DNA of 23,374 nt from Oribacterium parvum. Lineage in GTDB: Bacteria; Bacillota; Clostridia; Lachnospirales; Lachnospiraceae. Location: positions 1 through 23,374 of the forward strand of contig CALIEL010000242.1 of NCBI GenBank assembly GCA_938022235.1, read 5' to 3'. Position 1 is the first letter of the stretch, and each line of letters opens with the position of its first letter. Below the pieces are notes generated by a model. That model saw nothing but the letters and a program-made list of their open reading frames with translations, was not told where the DNA came from and did not search any database. The position numbers were made by a program, and so were the translations under genes. This document shows positions 21,614 to 23,374 of the stretch, piece by piece.

Positions 21614-23374
21614 ATGAAATCTTTACGGAATACGCTTATCTTATCCATCTTACTACCGATACTGGTAGTTTTTATTTTGCTGGGCTTTGTGTTCATGCAG
21701 TTTATGGAAAAAAAGAGCACAAGAGAGGGAGATGCGGCTATGGAATCCTCAGCGGTGCAGATGGGAAGCGCTGTGGATACTATTTTATCTGAAATTGAAA
21801 CCAGAATAGGCGTTATCGAATTGGCGGTAACAGATATTCCTGACCAGGATAGAATTCAGGCAAAGGATTTGGATTACTTTAAGTCCTTTGAGGGCAATAT
21901 GAATAATCTTTTGGTGGACGGCACCAAGGATATTCCCGGCCTGGTAGCTTCTTATGTTCGTTACGATCCGGCATTAACCTACGGTACTTCCGGAACCTTT
22001 TATACCGATACGGACGGAGACGGAAAGCTGGAGGCGGTTACCCCTACAGATTTGGCGGCTTATGAGCCTACCGACACGGAGCATGTAGGCTGGTTCTACA
22101 CCCCCTTGGCCAACAAAAAAGCCACTTGGATGGAGCCTTACTTTAATGCCAACATTTCCAAGACCATCATTTCCTATGTGGTTCCCTTCTATCTGAAAAA
22201 TGGAGACAACTACGGTGTAACCGGTGTGGACTTCGACTTTGCCTATTTGGATGATTTGTTAAAGAAAAATCAGAAGTATGAGGGAGACAGCAGTTTTCTA
22301 ATCAATGCGGAGGGTAAAATCCTCTACCATGCCCAGTATCAAAACGGTGAGAATTTCCAGGAGATTGAAGAGGGTAAGTATGCCGATGCGTTCAAGGAAA
22401 TGCAGGATAAGGACCACGGTTTTGTCCATGAAGGAAGCGGAAAGTCCTCCATTTTAATGGGCTTTACCACTCTGGAAAACGGATGGAAGATCGTGACGGT
22501 GCCAAGCTATCATGAAATTTACGGAAGCTTGGAGAGCTTTAAACTGACCTTTACAGTTTTCTCTGTCTTCTTTGCAGCCTTTATGTTGGTTTTGGCTGTC
22601 TTGGTAGGAAATCGTATTGCCCACCCCATTGTGAAGCTTTCCAAGTCTGTGGAAAGGATGTCTCAGGGTGCTTTGGATGAAAAGATTACCGTAAAAGATC
22701 AGACAGAGATTGGCGCTTTGGCTCATTCCTTAGAGAGTTTGGGCGAACAGCTAAAGAATTATAAGCTTTACATCGGAGAAATTTCTCAGGTATTGAATCA
22801 GATGAGTGAGGGAGAACTTTCCATTTCCTTACAGCATGAGTATAACGGAGAATTTGCTTGCATCAAGGCGGCTTTAAATGCCTTGTCCGGAAAGCTTACC
22901 GATTTGATTGGAAATATTCAGACTTCCTCTGAAAGAGTTTCCGAGTTTGCAGGAAATGTGGCAAACAGTGCCCAGTCCTTAAGCCAGGGTTCCATTGAAC
23001 AGGCAGGAAGCATCGAGCAGTTGTCCGAGAGAATTCGTGCGATTTCCGATCATGTGGAAAAGAGTGCGGAAAATACCAAGCTTGCCAACGCGGAAGCTCA
23101 TAGTACCCAAGGCGAGGTAGAGAAGGCTGACCAGCAAATGCAGAAGATGCAGAAGGCTATGGAGGAAATTTCCGATAAGTCCGGAGAAATTTCCAAGATT
23201 ATCAAGACCATCGACGATATCGCCTTCCAAACCAACATTTTGGCTTTAAATGCGGCTATCGAGGCGGCAAGAGCAGGAAGCTACGGTAAGGGCTTTGCAG
23301 TAGTAGCGGATGAAGTAGGAAACCTGGCACAAAAATCCGCCGATGCGGCAAAGGATACCACCACCCTGATTGAA
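21614..23374 (+). CDS. Methyl-accepting chemotaxis protein (partial, runs off the window)
   Basis: An open frame of 587 codons from ATG 21614, preceded by AAGGAGG (21603-21609), continues past the window end. The order is: membrane helix 1 (about 9-28); an extracellular sensor of about 280 residues with the dCache-like GWFYTPL...MEPYF...YVVPFY and GVTGVDFDF segments; membrane helix 2 (about 311-332); HAMP (about 333-385); a second HAMP-like stretch (SQVLNQMSEGELSI); and the cytoplasmic coiled coil with the conserved hairpin tip DIAFQTNILALNAAIEAARAG (about 534-555). It relays ligand binding to CheA/CheW at the flagellar motor. dCache receptors often sense amino acids or other small metabolites; the ligand here is unknown. 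The C-terminal methylation region is missing only because of the window edge. Confidence 0.95.
   Translation, partial: MKSLRNTLILSILLPILVVFILLGFVFMQFMEKKSTREGDAAMESSAVQMGSAVDTILSEIETRIGVIELAVTDIPDQDRIQAKDLDYFKSFEGNMNNLLVDGTKDIPGLVASYVRYDPALTYGTSGTFYTDTDGDGKLEAVTPTDLAAYEPTDTEHVGWFYTPLANKKATWMEPYFNANISKTIISYVVPFYLKNGDNYGVTGVDFDFAYLDDLLKKNQKYEGDSSFLINAEGKILYHAQYQNGENFQEIEEGKYADAFKEMQDKDHGFVHEGSGKSSILMGFTTLENGWKIVTVPSYHEIYGSLESFKLTFTVFSVFFAAFMLVLAVLVGNRIAHPIVKLSKSVERMSQGALDEKITVKDQTEIGALAHSLESLGEQLKNYKLYIGEISQVLNQMSEGELSISLQHEYNGEFACIKAALNALSGKLTDLIGNIQTSSERVSEFAGNVANSAQSLSQGSIEQAGSIEQLSERIRAISDHVEKSAENTKLANAEAHSTQGEVEKADQQMQKMQKAMEEISDKSGEISKIIKTIDDIAFQTNILALNAAIEAARAGSYGKGFAVVADEVGNLAQKSADAAKDTTTLIE

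Noticed and set aside
21577..21792. 71-codon frame at the start of the chemotaxis receptor region
   Set aside because: It is out of frame with the receptor, which has a perfect AGGAGG and continues to the window end.

Overview
The window looks like a chromosomal segment of a low-to-mid GC, Gram-positive, motile anaerobe of the Clostridia, most likely Lachnospiraceae. An Oribacterium-like oral genus is my best guess, but that is inference from protein style and gene order. Support comes from strong AGGAGG ribosome sites, a CIRCE box, SigD-like promoters, an LPxTG-like surface anchor, two ECF S components without their energising module, and the rpmE/DUF1385/prmC order. No rRNA, tRNA, CRISPR, phage or transposase gene was seen.

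Layout. 248-4757 (minus strand): an SsuABC/TauABC-like importer (ATPase, lipoprotein, permease), then a TudS-related desulfidase (CD3072-like) and an ECF S component (CD3073-like). This reads as an uptake and sulfur-removal locus for an unknown small molecule. 4758-5244: divergent regulatory region with a SigD-like promoter and six 16-bp tandem repeats, leading to a pilin-type, cell-wall-anchored surface protein (5245-6111). 6201-9111: lon, with a promoter carrying a perfect 20-bp palindrome and a CIRCE box, and an unusual N-terminal extension of about 150 residues ahead of an internal canonical start. 9594-13007: a second ECF S component, LemA, and two paralogous DUF3137 proteins. 13364-17066 (minus strand): a heptose-phosphate-type GHMP kinase, a cation diffusion facilitator gene broken by an in-frame TAG, and a DUF1576 membrane protein. 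17272-21413: rpmE with a structured leader, DUF1385-prmC overlapping by one base, and eno with a strong terminator. 21510 to the end: a methyl-accepting chemotaxis protein behind a second SigD-like promoter, cut by the window edge.

The most interesting signal is a family of roughly 146-252 bp structured repeats (copy A 1-215, copy D 1635-1780, copy B 9166-9401, copy C 13046-13297, plus an end fragment near 21446). Each complete copy has long terminal inverted repeats and several internal hairpins. Between copies, stem sequences change while pairing is kept, and every copy begins or ends 33-55 bp beyond a stop codon. I read them as mobile or formerly mobile structured elements kept in 3' untranslated regions, possibly acting as RNA.
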